Assembly: GCA_017744715.1 (NCBI GenBank)
Contig: JAGIAT010000004.1
Span: 248,001-312,000, forward strand
Reading direction: 5' to 3'
Length of the DNA: 64,000 nt
From: Niabella sp.
GTDB taxonomy: Bacteria; Bacteroidota; Bacteroidia; Chitinophagales; Chitinophagaceae
Shown here piece by piece: positions 63,062 through 64,000 of the stretch (the stretch's first letter is position 1; each line of letters begins with the position of its first letter). The translations under genes were made by a program, and so were the position numbers. The notes under the pieces were generated by a model. That model was given only the letters and a program-made list of their open reading frames with translations. It was not told the origin of the DNA and did no database searches.

Positions 63062-64000
63062 TTATTTGTCGTCGCGGCTCATAGAAAAAGGCACATCAGC
63101 GTCCGCCGCACCACGGGTTTTATTGGGCTGCGCACCCATATTAAAATTGATAATGGCGCCCTTCTGCAGGGTACTAAAGCTCAACCAGTTTTTGGTATAG
63201 GCCTGGCCGTTAAGGGTAGCTGACTGTACATATCGGCTCTGATCGCTATTAGCGGGGGCATTGATGATGATCTTTTTGCCATTCTCCAAATGTACCGTTG
63301 CTTTCTTAAACAGCGGGGCTCCCACCACGTATTGGTCTACCCCTGGTGTTACCGGGTAAAAGCCGAGGGCCGAAAATACATACCAGGCACTGGTTTGGCC
63401 GTTATCCTCGTCGCCGCAATAGCCGTCCGGCGTGGGTTTATACATCCGGTTCATGGTCTCCCGTACCCAGTATTGAGCTTTCCAGGGCGCACCGGCATAG
63501 TTATACAGATAGATCATGTGCTGTATGGGCTGGTTGCCATGTGCATACTGGCCCATATCGGCGATCTGCATCTCCCGGATCTCGTGGATCACACCGCCAT
63601 AATAGCTGTCGTCAAAAACCGGGGGCAGACTAAACACATTATCCAGTTGTTTTACAAAATTGGACTTCCCGCCCATCAGGTCGATCAAACCCTGGATATC
63701 GTGAAACACACTCCAGGAGTAATGCCAGCTATTGCCTTCTGTGAACGCATCGCCCCACTTATAAGGGTTAAACGGACTTTGAAATTTACCATCTTTATTC
63801 TTGCCCCTCATCAGGTTGTGCTCGGGGTCAAAAAGATTTTTATAGTTCTGGGAGCGCTTCTTATACAGATCCAATTCCGCCTTTGGCCGGCCCAGCGCCT
63901 TCCCTAACTGGTAGATGGTAAAATCATCATAAGCATATTCCAGCGTGCGCGCAGCATTCTCATTGATCTTTACATCATAGGGTACATACCCCAACTCATT
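63062..64000 (-). CDS. GH92 alpha-mannosidase, C-terminal part (cut by window edge)
   Basis: The minus-strand frame is open to base 64000 and ends at 63062. The first visible residues NELGYVPYD contain the GH92 LGYVPYD block, followed by RTLEYAYDDFTIYQLGKALG, FTEGNSWHYSWSVFHD (general acid Glu), GNQPIQHMIYLYNYAGAPWK and GDEDNGQTSAWYVFSALGFYPV with the conserved catalytic acidic residues. GH92 enzymes are calcium-dependent exo-alpha-mannosidases, mostly 1,2- or 1,3-acting. The stated 313 codons are the C-terminal two-fifths of a usual 750-residue enzyme. The gene is not broken; it continues outside the window and has its own terminator. Confidence 0.95.
   Translation of the reverse strand, partial: NELGYVPYDVKINENAARTLEYAYDDFTIYQLGKALGRPKAELDLYKKRSQNYKNLFDPEHNLMRGKNKDGKFQSPFNPYKWGDAFTEGNSWHYSWSVFHDIQGLIDLMGGKSNFVKQLDNVFSLPPVFDDSYYGGVIHEIREMQIADMGQYAHGNQPIQHMIYLYNYAGAPWKAQYWVRETMNRMYKPTPDGYCGDEDNGQTSAWYVFSALGFYPVTPGVDQYVVGAPLFKKATVHLENGKKIIINAPANSDQSRYVQSATLNGQAYTKNWLSFSTLQKGAIINFNMGAQPNKTRGAADADVPFSMSRDDK

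Noticed and set aside
1..64000. CRISPR arrays, tRNA or rRNA genes
   Set aside because: Reading both strands I saw no regularly spaced repeat array, CCA-ended cloverleaf or rRNA-like sequence; a computed scan would be needed to be final.

Overview
The window looks like chromosomal DNA of a Bacteroidota, most likely family Chitinophagaceae. I infer this from the promoter style (TTTG, about 19 nt, TAnnTTTG), the SusC/SusD pair, a hybrid two-component regulator, DUF4249 and YARHG lipoproteins, an NtrY-like kinase and many S1 sulfatases. The genus is not determined; something near Niabella is a guess from memory of such gene sets. Most genes lie on the minus strand. I see no rRNA, tRNA, CRISPR array, insertion sequence or phage.

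Region 1 (1 to about 19,900) is mostly housekeeping: a GH3-family adenylating enzyme cut by the window edge, ribosomal proteins L21 and L27, a Lys/Ala/Pro histone-H1-like protein, and a PolX protein whose polymerase catalytic Asp pair reads Glu-x-Glu. These are followed by an NtrY-like sensor kinase with MazG, an esterase and a polysaccharide deacetylase. A tightly packed mce-GH76-DUF2306-YARHG run, a TonB receptor with a DUF4249 lipoprotein, a 'site-specific recombinase' family membrane protein and an aldose-1-epimerase-like protein complete the region.

Region 2 (about 19,980 to 45,000) is a polysaccharide utilisation locus dominated by sulfatases: seven S1 sulfatases, one NPP-type phosphodiesterase of the same superfamily, one SusC/SusD pair, GH43, an endonuclease/exonuclease/phosphatase lipoprotein, a hybrid two-component system and a cupin-AraC regulator. 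The divergent control region at 36,629-37,022 has a 21-bp-spaced direct repeat and a perfect inverted repeat around a -7-like element. No sulfatase-maturing enzyme is present in the window.

Region 3 (about 45,160 to 62,000) adds a DUF5703 protein, a GH95 enzyme with an inserted domain, GH28 and a large galacturonidase-like protein. An operon-like chain continues upstream: MaoC hydratase, a solute-binding-protein homologue with no export signal and no ABC permease, two class III CoA-transferases, a COG3618 lactonase-type amidohydrolase, RhaT and a Gfo/Idh oxidoreductase. Together regions 2 and 3 suggest uptake and desulfation of a sulfated, deoxyhexose- and uronate-containing polysaccharide followed by cytosolic catabolism; the substrate is inferred, not shown. 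The CoA-transferase/MaoC/binding-protein module is the best candidate for an undescribed system.

Region 4 (62,000 to the end) carries an ORF6N-domain gene with a perfect 31-bp palindrome inside its coding sequence and an identical copy just downstream, then the C-terminal part of a GH92 mannosidase that runs off the window.
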